Under the pieces are notes generated by a model. The model was given only the letters and a program-made list of their open reading frames with translations, had not been told where the DNA came from and did not search any database. A stretch of DNA of 64,000 bases from Gammaproteobacteria bacterium (GTDB lineage Bacteria; Pseudomonadota; Gammaproteobacteria; Burkholderiales; Nitrosomonadaceae): positions 744,001 to 808,000 of the forward strand of contig CP054179.1 in the NCBI GenBank assembly GCA_015709615.1, given 5' to 3'. Numbering within the stretch: position 1 is the stretch's first letter; every line of letters starts with the position of its first letter. The translations under genes and the position numbers were made by a program. Shown one piece after another: positions 35,669 to 45,318 of the stretch.

Positions 35669-36790
35669 TTAACAATGAAGGGGATCGACAAAACCAGTCA
35701 GCGCGGCAAGCGCAGCCATCAAAAAGAAATTACCCCATACCGACTCGACCAATTCTTCCCGGTTTTGTCCGGTTTTATAGCAGCACCCCCAAAACACGCT
35801 GGCGGATCCGTTTTTATGATCCGAATCTGTCATGAATCCGGTGAAATAGCAGCTGCGGATGACCGCGCTAATCTGGCGGTGCGCATGCATGCGCCATTCA
35901 TTTTCATCGGGCAGCAAACGCGCCAGAGACAGCATCGCCAGCGATGCAATCACCGCCGCCGACGGATCTTCGAGCTGTTCCAACTGATCCAAGCGGTTGA
36001 GCGGCAAATAATCCGGACGGGAGCTTTGCCAGTACTCGCACGCGGCTTTCGCATGACTTAAATAAGGTTCTCCCCAGCGCAGCGCTGCCCGACTTAGTCC
36101 CAGCATTGCCCAAGCCTGGCCGCGTGACCATATGCCGGCTTGATCTTCCGGTAAAAATCCACGCTCATCGAAATACGCGCTCGCATGAAATGCGCCGTTG
36201 CTGCGGCGGCATGCGGTCAATGTCGTTTCCGCGTGATGCTGCGCGATGTAGTGATGAAGATTCTGTTCGCTACTGCACAGTAATTGGATCAAAGCGGCAA
36301 AATTATCGACAGAAACCGATTGATCGCCTTTGGCAAGACCGCCCATTGCCGTACCGAGCGGGATACAGTTCAACTTGGGGTTAAAACTACACGCCAGCGC
36401 GGCAATCGATTCCTGTGCCAGTGCATGCGCTTGCGTGTCATGAAACCAGATGTCCCCTAAGGCTGCGCCATACCAGAAAATCAAACTGCGGTAGCCGGAA
36501 TCGGCAGGAATTTTTGCCGCCAGCCGCCGGCAGATCGCGGCCGCTTTGCGTTGATCGTCGGCCGATTCGGTCATTTTTGCCCGCAACCACCAGCACGCTC
36601 CCCAGAATCCCCCTGTCCAGGAGCCGCCGGAGGAAATCATCCAGGTATTGGTATCCCTTAAAGAATAAAGTGGAAAATCATGCGCGCAAAAATTATCGAT
36701 CATTTCCATGCGGCGGAACATCGATTCCAGCGCACCGATCATTTCGCTGGTACTTAATAGCTGATCATCAGCGGTTAGCGTTAGGGACAT
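35669..36790 (-). CDS. GH88-like unsaturated glucuronyl hydrolase
   Basis: A 373-residue protein of the alpha/alpha-toroid GH88/GH105 type, which removes unsaturated uronic acids from lyase-generated oligosaccharides. Visible family segments are GSWTGGFWGACWWL near residue 55, SVDNFAALIQLL (with the candidate catalytic Asp), SRGQAWAMLGL and VWGNFFLMAALAAL. The usual HDxGF motif with the second Asp is not intact (GAALGDIWFHD), so activity may differ. No signal peptide, hence probably cytoplasmic. The ATG at 36790 with AGAGAG upstream is preferred to a TTG at 36805. It lies 11 bases after the porin gene. Confidence 0.7.
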   Translation of the reverse strand: MSLTLTADDQLLSTSEMIGALESMFRRMEMIDNFCAHDFPLYSLRDTNTWMISSGGSWTGGFWGACWWLRAKMTESADDQRKAAAICRRLAAKIPADSGYRSLIFWYGAALGDIWFHDTQAHALAQESIAALACSFNPKLNCIPLGTAMGGLAKGDQSVSVDNFAALIQLLCSSEQNLHHYIAQHHAETTLTACRRSNGAFHASAYFDERGFLPEDQAGIWSRGQAWAMLGLSRAALRWGEPYLSHAKAACEYWQSSRPDYLPLNRLDQLEQLEDPSAAVIASLAMLSLARLLPDENEWRMHAHRQISAVIRSCYFTGFMTDSDHKNGSASVFWGCCYKTGQNREELVESVWGNFFLMAALAALTGFVDPLHC

Positions 36791-36801
36791 ATCTATCTCT
36801 C

Positions 36802-38301
36802 TCAAAAAACCAGATTAAAATCGATCAAAAAACTGCTGGCGTCGCTTTTGCCCGGAAAAATGCTTTTCATCGCGCTACCGCCGAAGGCATGGCCGAAATA
36901 AAGCCGCCAGGTCAAGTGTTTGCTGTAGTGATGCGTGAAGGCGATATCGACCAATTGACCGATATCGCCATGACCGTGAGCGGAATTTCCCGAATAACCG
37001 AAGGCGCCCGATTTCAACGCCGCGCCAAGCCCGCCGTAGAGCAGATCGTTGGCATTGGCCAGCGATAACTGATGCAGATTAATGTTGACTTGTGTCTTGG
37101 CTGCGGGCGATACGATGATTTCAAGAAACATATCCTGAATGTTCATCTGATTGAAGAATGGAAACTTGGCGTACAAACGCCCGCTCGGCACCGCCGAGAA
37201 AAATGTCTGATGGCGGCCGTCGCGCGCATTATCGTCGCCCGAGCTGCGGTAATACACAGCGCGCAACCACGGTTTGAGCGGCAGCTTGTGCCACTGATAG
37301 CCGGCTTCCGCACCAATAGACCAGGCTTGGTGCGTTAGATTGGTCCAATCGCCGAACTGATACGCACCCATCAATAAGGCATCGAGACTGCCGGATTCGA
37401 ATTGTTGCAACGACAACACATGCGCGCCGATGGTATGAATGCTGAGTTTCTCATCATTCAACAGCGGCCGGGCGGATAACGGGCGGTTGTCGATCACCCG
37501 CGCATCGCGCTGATCGTCGTAATACAAATAAAACAAACGACCCTCGGTGCCGGGCAGCACGCTGTCTTTTTTACTGGTCAACGCGGCGTACAACATATTG
37601 ATGTCGCCGATTTCTTTTTGCCCTTGCACGGTGAGATTACCCTGCGTCGGGCGAACGCCGCTGACGGTCAGGTTGTAGCCAGGCTGATCATAGCCCGCCG
37701 AGAAACCATCGAAGCTGCGCCCGACATAAATGGCGTTAAACCCGCCGACGAGCCGCTCGGCGATACGCCTTCTTTTGATCGCATCGAATTTCTCCACACC
37801 CGAGCTGTATTCCATGCCTTCGATCAGCTCGAAACGGCCGGTTTTTATCGAAGCCCCCGGCAACCCCCATGCGCCGAACTTGAAATTAATGTAGCCCTGT
37901 TTCAGAAAAATGTTGCTCGCGTCGGTGGTTTGATTCGCCAGAAAATATGCCGCACCAAGTCCTAACGCGCCGTTCGAAGATGAAACCGCGTCATCGGGGA
38001 GTCCATACAAACCGCTGTATTGCGCTTGCGCAAAACCGTCCGCAAAAGCGCTGGAAAGCATTAAACCGAGCCGCGAGCGCAATATCCACAAATCGTAGGT
38101 ATTGTTAACTGCAGATTCCGGGCGGAAATAATTCCAGGATTCATAACTGCTCAGAAATTCGCCATTGATGCGCAAGTATTGATTGATCTGACCGAGCGGT
38201 TTCTCCGCGCTGGCCGCAAAGAGGCTATCCGCGGATAACAATGCCGCCACGATGCAATAAAAAAACAAAACCTTCAGGCCGGCTGCCATAATGCGCGCCA
38301 T
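36802..38301 (-). CDS. Alginate-export-like outer-membrane porin
   Basis: A barrel protein of about 499 residues. The signal peptide (MAAGLKVLFFYCIVAALLS ... FAASA) begins at an ATG at 38289 or 38301. The frame stays open upstream to 38433 (ATG at 38391) but those residues do not look like part of an export signal. The barrel carries alginate-export-type features (RSRLGLML, FKFGAWGLPGASIKTGRFEL, YRSSGDDNARDGRHQTFFSAVPSGR) and ends NLVF with terminal Phe. It is first in an operon with the GH88 enzyme and an amidohydrolase, so it probably admits the substrate of these enzymes; that is inference. Confidence 0.72.
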   Translation of the reverse strand: MARIMAAGLKVLFFYCIVAALLSADSLFAASAEKPLGQINQYLRINGEFLSSYESWNYFRPESAVNNTYDLWILRSRLGLMLSSAFADGFAQAQYSGLYGLPDDAVSSSNGALGLGAAYFLANQTTDASNIFLKQGYINFKFGAWGLPGASIKTGRFELIEGMEYSSGVEKFDAIKRRRIAERLVGGFNAIYVGRSFDGFSAGYDQPGYNLTVSGVRPTQGNLTVQGQKEIGDINMLYAALTSKKDSVLPGTEGRLFYLYYDDQRDARVIDNRPLSARPLLNDEKLSIHTIGAHVLSLQQFESGSLDALLMGAYQFGDWTNLTHQAWSIGAEAGYQWHKLPLKPWLRAVYYRSSGDDNARDGRHQTFFSAVPSGRLYAKFPFFNQMNIQDMFLEIIVSPAAKTQVNINLHQLSLANANDLLYGGLGAALKSGAFGYSGNSAHGHGDIGQLVDIAFTHHYSKHLTWRLYFGHAFGGSAMKSIFPGKSDASSFLIDFNLVF

Positions 38302-38445
38302 TGCACCGCACGAATCATGACGCTGCCATAGCGCAGCTGTAAACAATGCGCAGTTTGACTGCTGCTGGAAAATCGCTTGCTTTAATAACATAGTCCCGCT
38401 TAAATTATTCTCTACACTACTTTTTAATTTCAAAATTCAATACAC

Positions 38446-39228
38446 ATGGAATTCATTACTTCCCGCGACGGCGCGCCGATCGCATGCTGGCGGCACGGTA
38501 GTGGAACGCCGCTGTTGCTAGTGCACGGCACGAGCGGCGACCACTCCACCTGGACACCGGTGCTTGCCGGACTGCAACAGCACTTCACCGTGTGGACCAT
38601 GGACCGGCGCGGCCGCGGCCATAGCGGCGATACCGCCCGCTACGCGCTGGAACGGGAAAGCGAGGATATCGCCGCGGTAGTGAATGCCCTCGGCAGCAAC
38701 GTCCATCTTCTCGGTCATTCGTTTGGCGGCCTTTGTGCGTTGGAAGCTTCGCTTCTGACTACCAACATCAATAAACTCATTTTGTACGAACCCTCGATTT
38801 CGCTCGCCGGCAGCGGCTGGTCGGCGGAACTGGAAACACGCCTGCAAACTCTGCTCGACCAAGGCGATCGCGAGGAATCCCTGCTGCTGTTTTTTCGCGA
38901 TCTGCTGAAAACACCGGATCATGAGCTGGCCGCATTGCGGACCGGATCGAGCTGGCCCATCCGGCTCGCCGCCGCGCACACCATCTTGCGCGAGCTGCAA
39001 AGCATCGACCGGTACGCTTTCGCCGCGCAGCGCTTTCAAGCGTTGCAAAACCCGGTGTTGCTGATGGTCGGCGGCAATAGCCACCCGCGCCGCTATGCAA
39101 CCGCGGAGAAATTGCAGCAGAGTCTGCCCGATAACCGGATCGGCATTCTTCCCGGTCAGCAGCACAGCGCGATGAGAACCGCGCCTGATTTGTTTGTTCA
39201 GCATGTCTTGGAATTTCTTACGCAATAA
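38446..39228 (+). CDS. Alpha/beta hydrolase
   Basis: A 260-residue alpha/beta-fold hydrolase. Oxyanion segment LLLVHGTSGDHSTW, nucleophile Ser in LLGHSFGGL (near residue 92) and C-terminal His in GQQHSAM are visible. The acid position on strand 7 (LLMVGGNSHP) lacks the usual Asp, so the acid may lie elsewhere. No signal peptide. Substrate unknown. It is divergent from the porin operon and convergent with the MFS gene. Confidence 0.8.
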   Translation: MEFITSRDGAPIACWRHGSGTPLLLVHGTSGDHSTWTPVLAGLQQHFTVWTMDRRGRGHSGDTARYALERESEDIAAVVNALGSNVHLLGHSFGGLCALEASLLTTNINKLILYEPSISLAGSGWSAELETRLQTLLDQGDREESLLLFFRDLLKTPDHELAALRTGSSWPIRLAAAHTILRELQSIDRYAFAAQRFQALQNPVLLMVGGNSHPRRYATAEKLQQSLPDNRIGILPGQQHSAMRTAPDLFVQHVLEFLTQ

Positions 39229-39254
39229 CCGGTAATTGAGCCTCACCTTTGTTT

Positions 39255-40457
39255 CTAGATCGATGCTTGCGCACGGCGCTTACGTGCCGACGCCAGCCGC
39301 AGCGTCATGACGCAAGCCAGGCACAATAAACCGATCAGTGCGCTCCAACCGAGCGATGAGCTGCCCGATTGACTGGATAACAAACCGAAGAGCGGCGGAC
39401 CGAGCGCAAAACCGGAAAAGAAAGCAAACGAAACATAGCTGGATGCCGTCGTCACCAGCCCGAAAGCGGAATCCCTGATCAACATGCTCATCGCAATGGC
39501 GTTGGTTGCCACCGCGGACAATCCCATCCCGGCAACTCCGGCCCATAGCCGCCAGTGGCTCTCGGGACCGGCTTGCATCGTCAGTACGATTGCGGCAGCG
39601 GCAACGGCAATGAGGGCAAGCAGCAAATACGATTCATCGCTGAGTTTCGCACCCAGCGGCGTCAGGACGATTCGGGACAACATCCCGGTAATGCCGAACA
39701 AAGCGATGAGCATATCCGCCTGCGCCAGCGGCATGTCTTGCTGCGTGGCAAAAGTTGGCAAAAATGTGACAAACGCGGAAAGCGCCAAGCCGACGCTGAA
39801 TTGCACCGCCATCAACCACGACAGCAATGCATTCGGGCGCGCGTAAGTAAGTTGTTTGTTGCTTCTGACATGTTGCCCGGGGGTGACGAACAGCGCCGCA
39901 AGACCGAATACCATCGCGGCCGGCGCAATAACACCGAATGCGGTACGCCAACCGTATTGGAATGCGACAGCCGGTAATACCAATCCGGCAAACAACGCGG
40001 CCAACTGCACGCCGGATTGCTTCAATCCCACTACCCTGGCCCTCTGCTCAGGCCGGATTTGTTGCGCAATCAGTAAATTAGTTGCCGGATTCGCCAATGC
40101 TTGCGCGATACCGCAAATCGCGGTGGCTGCAATCAGACTCCAAAATACTTGCGCCGCCGCAATCAGCGTAAAGGCCGCTGCAATCGCGCCAAACAGCACC
40201 AATAAGGCGTTGCGCGCACCGACGTAATCGACGATCGCGCCCGCCCACAGCGATAAAACAGCCGCCAAGCCGAACGAACTCATGACCAGATAACCGATGG
40301 CGGTCGGTTCGAAATGCAAATCCTCACTCAGCAACGGCCCCAGTGTGCTGGTGGCATACAAAATGAGCATCGGCAATGTCATGGCGAAAATCAGAACCAC
40401 TTGCAACAAGCCGTTGGTCATCATCGCGCGCGGTAACCGGCTGGAATCAACTGACAT
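39255..40457 (-). CDS. MFS transporter
   Basis: A 400-residue, 12-helix major facilitator protein; the loop 2-3 motif appears as WAGAIVDYVGARNALL (about 71-86). The family does not reveal the substrate. It is the last gene of the minus-strand run containing the sulfur carrier, CoA transferase, ligase and dehydrogenase genes, 57 bases after the latter, so export of that pathway's product is a reasonable inference. Confidence 0.85.
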   Translation of the reverse strand: MSVDSSRLPRAMMTNGLLQVVLIFAMTLPMLILYATSTLGPLLSEDLHFEPTAIGYLVMSSFGLAAVLSLWAGAIVDYVGARNALLVLFGAIAAAFTLIAAAQVFWSLIAATAICGIAQALANPATNLLIAQQIRPEQRARVVGLKQSGVQLAALFAGLVLPAVAFQYGWRTAFGVIAPAAMVFGLAALFVTPGQHVRSNKQLTYARPNALLSWLMAVQFSVGLALSAFVTFLPTFATQQDMPLAQADMLIALFGITGMLSRIVLTPLGAKLSDESYLLLALIAVAAAAIVLTMQAGPESHWRLWAGVAGMGLSAVATNAIAMSMLIRDSAFGLVTTASSYVSFAFFSGFALGPPLFGLLSSQSGSSSLGWSALIGLLCLACVMTLRLASARKRRAQASI

Positions 40458-40514
40458 GAGAGAAATCCCGCGGAATGTTTTTCATTGCGCTAAGTGCATT
40501 GGGACAGGAAATCA

Positions 40515-41717
40515 TCAATCGAACGAGTACACCGCGTGGTGCTGATAATGACTGATCAGACGCCGCCCGACCGAACTGATCAACGATTCGTCATTGCCGT
40601 CCAGAATGCGTGAAGTGCGCGCGATACGATTAATGCCATAAAGTGGCGTCAGGTCACTGAGACCTTCGGCGCCATAAAGCTGCATCGCGCAATCGGAAGC
40701 GATGCACAGCGCATGCGAAGCGGCCATTTTGGCGACATTAATCGCGATTTCGTCGGGATTTTGCGCGTCTACGCCGCGCGCTGCGATGCGAATCAGTTCG
40801 CGCGCACCGGCAATGGCCTGATAGGTATTAAAGATATGCTGGCGCACCAGTTGTTTCTCCGCCAGGCGGCTGAATTTTCCGCGGCTGGAATGAATGCGCG
40901 CGCCCATTAAATCCATGCAGCGCTGCGCCAGACCTATCCAGTTCATGGCGCGCAACAACCGGCCTAGGCCGAGCCGTTTATTCATCAAATCCAGCCCGCC
41001 GCCACACGTGCCGATCAGATAATGTTCGGGTACTTGCACCGCGGTCAAGGAAACTTCCCCTTGACCGTACGAGTGCCCCATCATCGTGAGTTGACGCTCG
41101 ATCTTAAAACCCGGTGTACCGGTCGGCACGATGATCATCGACAGCGCCTGATTAAGCGCGGTTTCTTTACCGGCCGTGCGCGCCAGAACGGTCATGAAAG
41201 TGGCGCGGTTGGCATTGGAAATAAACCATTTCCTGCCGTCGATATGCCAGTGGCCGTTGGACAAATACGCCGTGGTGGTGATCAGGCTCGGGATCGAACC
41301 GCTATGACCGGGCTCGGTCATGCCGTAACAGGGCAGCGCATCCCCGCTCACCAGCGGTTGCAGAAATTGTTCATGGATCGCTTCGTTGCCGAACTTCAAC
41401 AGCATGTGCGCGTCAAGCGCGGTGTGGCTGGCAAAAATGGCTTGTGAAAACTCGGTCCGTCCTTCCTGTTCGGCCACCAGCAAATAATCTTCCAGCGAGG
41501 CGATTTTACCGCCGTGCGATAACGGATAAAACAAACCGCACAAGCCGGCCTGACGGGCTTTATGCGCCAAACCGGATTGCAGCCGCAGCGATTGCTCCCC
41601 TTGCTGCGCCAGCAACAGCTCGTTCGGGATGATCTCCGCATCGACAAAGGTGTTGACTTCACGCGCCAATCGCTTGGCTGTTTCCGTATGGGTTGTTGTG
41701 CTGAACGCCGGTAACAT
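40515..41717 (-). CDS. Acyl-CoA dehydrogenase homologue
   Basis: A 400-residue flavoprotein of the acyl-CoA dehydrogenase fold. FAD/substrate segments YGMTEPGHSGS (about 131-141) and WFISNANRA are in the expected places, and the C-terminal LYGAEGLSDLTPLYGINRIARTSRILDGNDE carries the helical domain. The usual catalytic Glu position near the C-terminus is not certain. The start overlaps the ligase stop by one base (TGATG), implying coupling. In this operon it may oxidise a ring or acyl intermediate rather than degrade fatty acids. Confidence 0.87.
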   Translation of the reverse strand: MLPAFSTTTHTETAKRLAREVNTFVDAEIIPNELLLAQQGEQSLRLQSGLAHKARQAGLCGLFYPLSHGGKIASLEDYLLVAEQEGRTEFSQAIFASHTALDAHMLLKFGNEAIHEQFLQPLVSGDALPCYGMTEPGHSGSIPSLITTTAYLSNGHWHIDGRKWFISNANRATFMTVLARTAGKETALNQALSMIIVPTGTPGFKIERQLTMMGHSYGQGEVSLTAVQVPEHYLIGTCGGGLDLMNKRLGLGRLLRAMNWIGLAQRCMDLMGARIHSSRGKFSRLAEKQLVRQHIFNTYQAIAGARELIRIAARGVDAQNPDEIAINVAKMAASHALCIASDCAMQLYGAEGLSDLTPLYGINRIARTSRILDGNDESLISSVGRRLISHYQHHAVYSFD

Positions 41718-43399
41718 CAGTGCGCCCTCTGCGAAAAATCCGCCTTGCTGATCACAGCGGCATTGCTCTTGAACTGCGTATTTTCCAGCTCGGTGATCAG
41801 GCGTTTTTTATCGACTTTTCCCGCAGGACTGAGCGGCAGTTGCCTTAAATAACGCAAATACTCGGGCAATTTGTTTTTTTCCAGTCCTTGATCAAGCAAG
41901 AAACGGGTAAATTGCGCTAACGACGGCCGTTCGGCGCCTTGGTGCATAACCAGGCACAGGCAAATGCGATGTCCTAAATCTTCATCCGCGACCGGTATGC
42001 AAGCCGCGCTGACCACCGCCGGATGCGATGCGGCGATTTCCTCGATCTGCGCCGGACTGATGTTGACGCCACCGCGGATGATGATTTCCTTTTTCCGTCC
42101 GGTCAGCACCAGATAGCCTTGATCATCGATAAATCCAAGGTCGCCGGTGTATACCCAGCCGTCCGCGTCGCGGTACAACGCATCCAGCTCGGGGTTATTG
42201 ACGTACTGCATCGGCGTGATCGGTCCGCGCGCAGCGATTTCTCCGATACGGCCTTGCGCGACTTCGCGTTTCTGATCGTCGACGATTCTGATCGAACAGA
42301 CATCGGGATTGGGCCGGCCTGTTTTGCGCAGAATCGTCTCCACGCTGTCGTCCAGCATGGTGTGGCAATTCACCCCGTCCGCCGAGCCGTACAAGCTGAT
42401 AAAACCGCACCGGAACGTTTCGGTGCAACGGCGGATCGATGCTTCATCGATTTTCGCTCCGCCGCTGACGATGGCAATCAAGCTGGAAGTATCGGTAGCG
42501 ATTAACGCCGGATCCGCCGCGATGCGCTGAAACATGGTCGGCACGCCGAAAATATGCGTCGGTTTGAGTTGTGCCATCGCACGGATAGCGGCGGCGACAT
42601 CGAATTGCGGCAGCATCAGCACGGTTCCCCCCAGCCAGGACAGAACACCGAATGTCGCGGTCGATCCGAAAGCCGTTCCCAGCGGCATCAGGTAAAGCCC
42701 GCGAAAGTCTCTACCCGGCGCATGGATACGCTGCAAAAAGCGTCCGCGCCCGCCTGCCAAGGCATTGTGGGAATACGCAATCCATTTGGGATCAGATTCG
42801 GTGCCCGAGGAAATCAGAAACCGTACCGGTGAATCGGGATCGACCGCCGGCAGCCGGTCCAAGGCAACCGGCCGGGATCGCCACAAAGCATCCAGCGTGT
42901 GCCAGCCTGCGCGTGCTTCGCCGTCGACCACCAGAATCCGCAGCGACAATAACGAAGGCCTGAGCGACTCGATCAACTCGCACAAATCCTGTTGCACGAA
43001 TTTAGGTTCGACCATGATGACGCGCGCATCGCAGCGGCGCAGTAACGATTGAATATCCAGGCGGCCGCGGCCGGGAGGGAAAGGCGCAACGACCGCGCCC
43101 AGGGCCGCTGCGGCCAAATCGATCGCGCAGTGATACCAGCTATTGGTCAATTGATAGGCGATAACGTCCCCGGCGACAACGCCCAAATCCCGCAAGCTGG
43201 CAGCCAGACAGGCGATTTTGTGCTGCAATTCACCATACGTTATCGTGTGATCGAGCGAAACGACTGCCGCTTTGTCCGGATTTTTCCGGGCTTGCTCACA
43301 AAACAGGGTGAACAAGGATTTGTTTGGATAGGCTCCGTTCCGTATCCATTGCGCGCGCACCTCAGCAGGTACCAAATCGATAATGCCGGCTTGATTCAT
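41717..43399 (-). CDS. Acyl-AMP/acyl-CoA ligase (class I adenylate-forming)
   Basis: A 560-residue ligase that activates a carboxylic acid with ATP. The phosphate-loop motif is unusual (LISSGTESDPKWIAYSH instead of TSGTTGxPKG). Other core motifs are normal: SLYGSADG, YTGDLGFIDDQGYLVLTGRKKEIIIRGG and the C-terminal catalytic Lys in LSPAGKVDKKRL. The start at 43399 overlaps the CoA transferase stop by 4 bases (ATGA); upstream in-frame codons lie within that gene. Substrate unknown; its position beside a sulfur-carrier system suggests it prepares a carboxylate for sulfur or CoA transfer. Confidence 0.88.
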   Translation of the reverse strand: MNQAGIIDLVPAEVRAQWIRNGAYPNKSLFTLFCEQARKNPDKAAVVSLDHTITYGELQHKIACLAASLRDLGVVAGDVIAYQLTNSWYHCAIDLAAAALGAVVAPFPPGRGRLDIQSLLRRCDARVIMVEPKFVQQDLCELIESLRPSLLSLRILVVDGEARAGWHTLDALWRSRPVALDRLPAVDPDSPVRFLISSGTESDPKWIAYSHNALAGGRGRFLQRIHAPGRDFRGLYLMPLGTAFGSTATFGVLSWLGGTVLMLPQFDVAAAIRAMAQLKPTHIFGVPTMFQRIAADPALIATDTSSLIAIVSGGAKIDEASIRRCTETFRCGFISLYGSADGVNCHTMLDDSVETILRKTGRPNPDVCSIRIVDDQKREVAQGRIGEIAARGPITPMQYVNNPELDALYRDADGWVYTGDLGFIDDQGYLVLTGRKKEIIIRGGVNISPAQIEEIAASHPAVVSAACIPVADEDLGHRICLCLVMHQGAERPSLAQFTRFLLDQGLEKNKLPEYLRYLRQLPLSPAGKVDKKRLITELENTQFKSNAAVISKADFSQRAH

Positions 43400-45279
43400 T
43401 GAAAGCTCCAGGGCGAAGTAACTTTGGTATACGATCCCGGTTGCAAATGCGGCTTCAGGCGGGAATCGCGTTGCAGGATGTTTAGTTTCTCGGCAACCAC
43501 TGCTGCCGGAACAGCGGCTTGCTGCAAAATCGCCACCCATTCGGTTGCCGTCTTGCTCAGCAAGAGTCCGCCCAGCTGCTGCAAATATTTATGGCGGCTG
43601 TCAGCGGGCAGGCCCAATGTCTGCACCAGGCGTTGCAGGGTATCGTTGTCGCAGCATTCAATCGCAATTTTTCCTTGTCCCGTCTCGAAAACTTGATTCA
43701 GCAGGCTTTTGGCAGGCACCGTAGCTTCGAAGAACCGATGTCGGTTTTGAAAATCATCGCTGCATAGCAATGTCGCCGCGCTCAATAACGACGAAGTCAC
43801 TCGCGCTCCGGCGCAGTTCAACTGACGATTGAGCAAAGCGGCGGTAATGCCCTGCGCTGCGATGATGCCGCCCAGCACATCCAGGACGGTAAACAACGTT
43901 CCGCCGCGCGTGCCGCAAGCCCGGGAAATTTTTTGCGCAACACCGGAATAGGCTTGCACCATAAAATCCGTTCCCGGCATCGCGGGTGATTGTGCGTACG
44001 CGCCTCCGTCATATGCCGACCAACCGGCTGCGTAGGCATACACCAGCGCCGGGTTCACACGGATCAAGTCGTCATAATTCAGATTCAGCTGCGCCGCTTT
44101 GTTGGGCGCCCAATTGTGCAGAAACACATCGGCATGCCTTGCCAATTCGGTGATTTCTTCTTGTCCGCCGGGAGATTTGATATCGATTTCGCGGATAATT
44201 TTAAGCCGGTTGAGCGCGTCGAATCGCACCGAGCAACCTTCCGATACCGGCGGCATGCCGCGCAGCGGATCGCCGCCCGGCGGTTCGATACGAATAACGT
44301 CAGCCCCCAGTAACGCCAGCAAATGCCCGGCTAGCGGGCCTTGAATGCGGCGGCAGGATTCGATCACGGTGAGTCCGCTCAACGGCAGTGAATCGCTGGC
44401 CGGTTTTAACGGCCTAGCCGGGTGAGGCGTGGCGAAATCGAATGTCCACGGACCTTTCAACCACTCGGATTTGAAATGTTCGTCATCCACCCGTTCCGCC
44501 AGCATACGCACGCGACATATCGACATGCCGGTGTCGGCGCATAATTCTGTAATCTCCAGATAAGTTAATTTAGCAAGCGCGCTGACGAGCTCGGCCGGAA
44601 TAGGCGCCACGGCCTTGGCGTAACGCAGCAAGAATGCCGTCCAGCCCTTGCCCGCCAAGGCGGCGCCGATACCCAGTTGCATCCAGAACCTTAACCACGG
44701 ATCCGCGTTCAGTGTTTCGAGTTCAAATACCACACCATCGGCGGACACGAACGGCGGTGCTGTGAAATAACCCGCAACCGGCGGTAAATTTTCCGATGCG
44801 GCGGCGACTGTCGCGTCTGCAATATATTGTGAGGTACTGAGCAAAGCCGCTGCCGCCATGGAAATATGGCTATCCGATAGCGCCAGGCCGCGCAACTGGC
44901 CGAGGGTTGCGGCGATACCGCCCTGCAATGCCAGCGCCGCTGTAACAGTTGAAACATAGTGCAGTCCGAGCGATTGGATTGTTCCGCCCGAGCGCCCGTG
45001 CACCGACATCAAACCGCAAGCCGCTTGGATGATGTTTTCAGATACCGCATCCGGTTGCATGCAATCGCTCCAGCCGGTTATTACACAATTAACCGGCTTG
45101 CTATGCGGTGTCTTGAAGGCGAAGGAAAGCCCCTCACCGGCAATTTGATCACCGCTATCCGTAACCTTCAACCCTAATGCGCTGGCTTGGTAAAACAGCG
45201 AGAATGCCGTTGCGGCGAAAGGCGCGGCGGCATTCTCGAACGGTCCCGCGATGGTGCAATCGCGCAATGCGTTATTCAT
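43396..45279 (-). CDS. Double-module CaiB/BaiF-type CoA transferase
   Basis: A 627-residue protein, about 1.5 times the family length. Residues about 290-627 form a class III CoA transferase module (LSGLTVIESCRRIQGPLAGHLLALLGADVIRIEPPGGDPLR; the candidate catalytic Asp in MPGTDFMVQ). Residues about 60-200 look like a partial second copy (GLMSVHGRSGGTIQSLGLHYVSTVTAALALQGGIAATL) without an evident catalytic Asp, so the N-terminal half may be structural. It follows the sulfur carrier gene by 39 bases. Confidence 0.85.
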   Translation of the reverse strand: MNNALRDCTIAGPFENAAAPFAATAFSLFYQASALGLKVTDSGDQIAGEGLSFAFKTPHSKPVNCVITGWSDCMQPDAVSENIIQAACGLMSVHGRSGGTIQSLGLHYVSTVTAALALQGGIAATLGQLRGLALSDSHISMAAAALLSTSQYIADATVAAASENLPPVAGYFTAPPFVSADGVVFELETLNADPWLRFWMQLGIGAALAGKGWTAFLLRYAKAVAPIPAELVSALAKLTYLEITELCADTGMSICRVRMLAERVDDEHFKSEWLKGPWTFDFATPHPARPLKPASDSLPLSGLTVIESCRRIQGPLAGHLLALLGADVIRIEPPGGDPLRGMPPVSEGCSVRFDALNRLKIIREIDIKSPGGQEEITELARHADVFLHNWAPNKAAQLNLNYDDLIRVNPALVYAYAAGWSAYDGGAYAQSPAMPGTDFMVQAYSGVAQKISRACGTRGGTLFTVLDVLGGIIAAQGITAALLNRQLNCAGARVTSSLLSAATLLCSDDFQNRHRFFEATVPAKSLLNQVFETGQGKIAIECCDNDTLQRLVQTLGLPADSRHKYLQQLGGLLLSKTATEWVAILQQAAVPAAVVAEKLNILQRDSRLKPHLQPGSYTKVTSPWSFQ

Positions 45280-45318
45280 GATTATCGTTCGCGTAGGTAC
45301 AGGTGAAGTCCAATCCGT

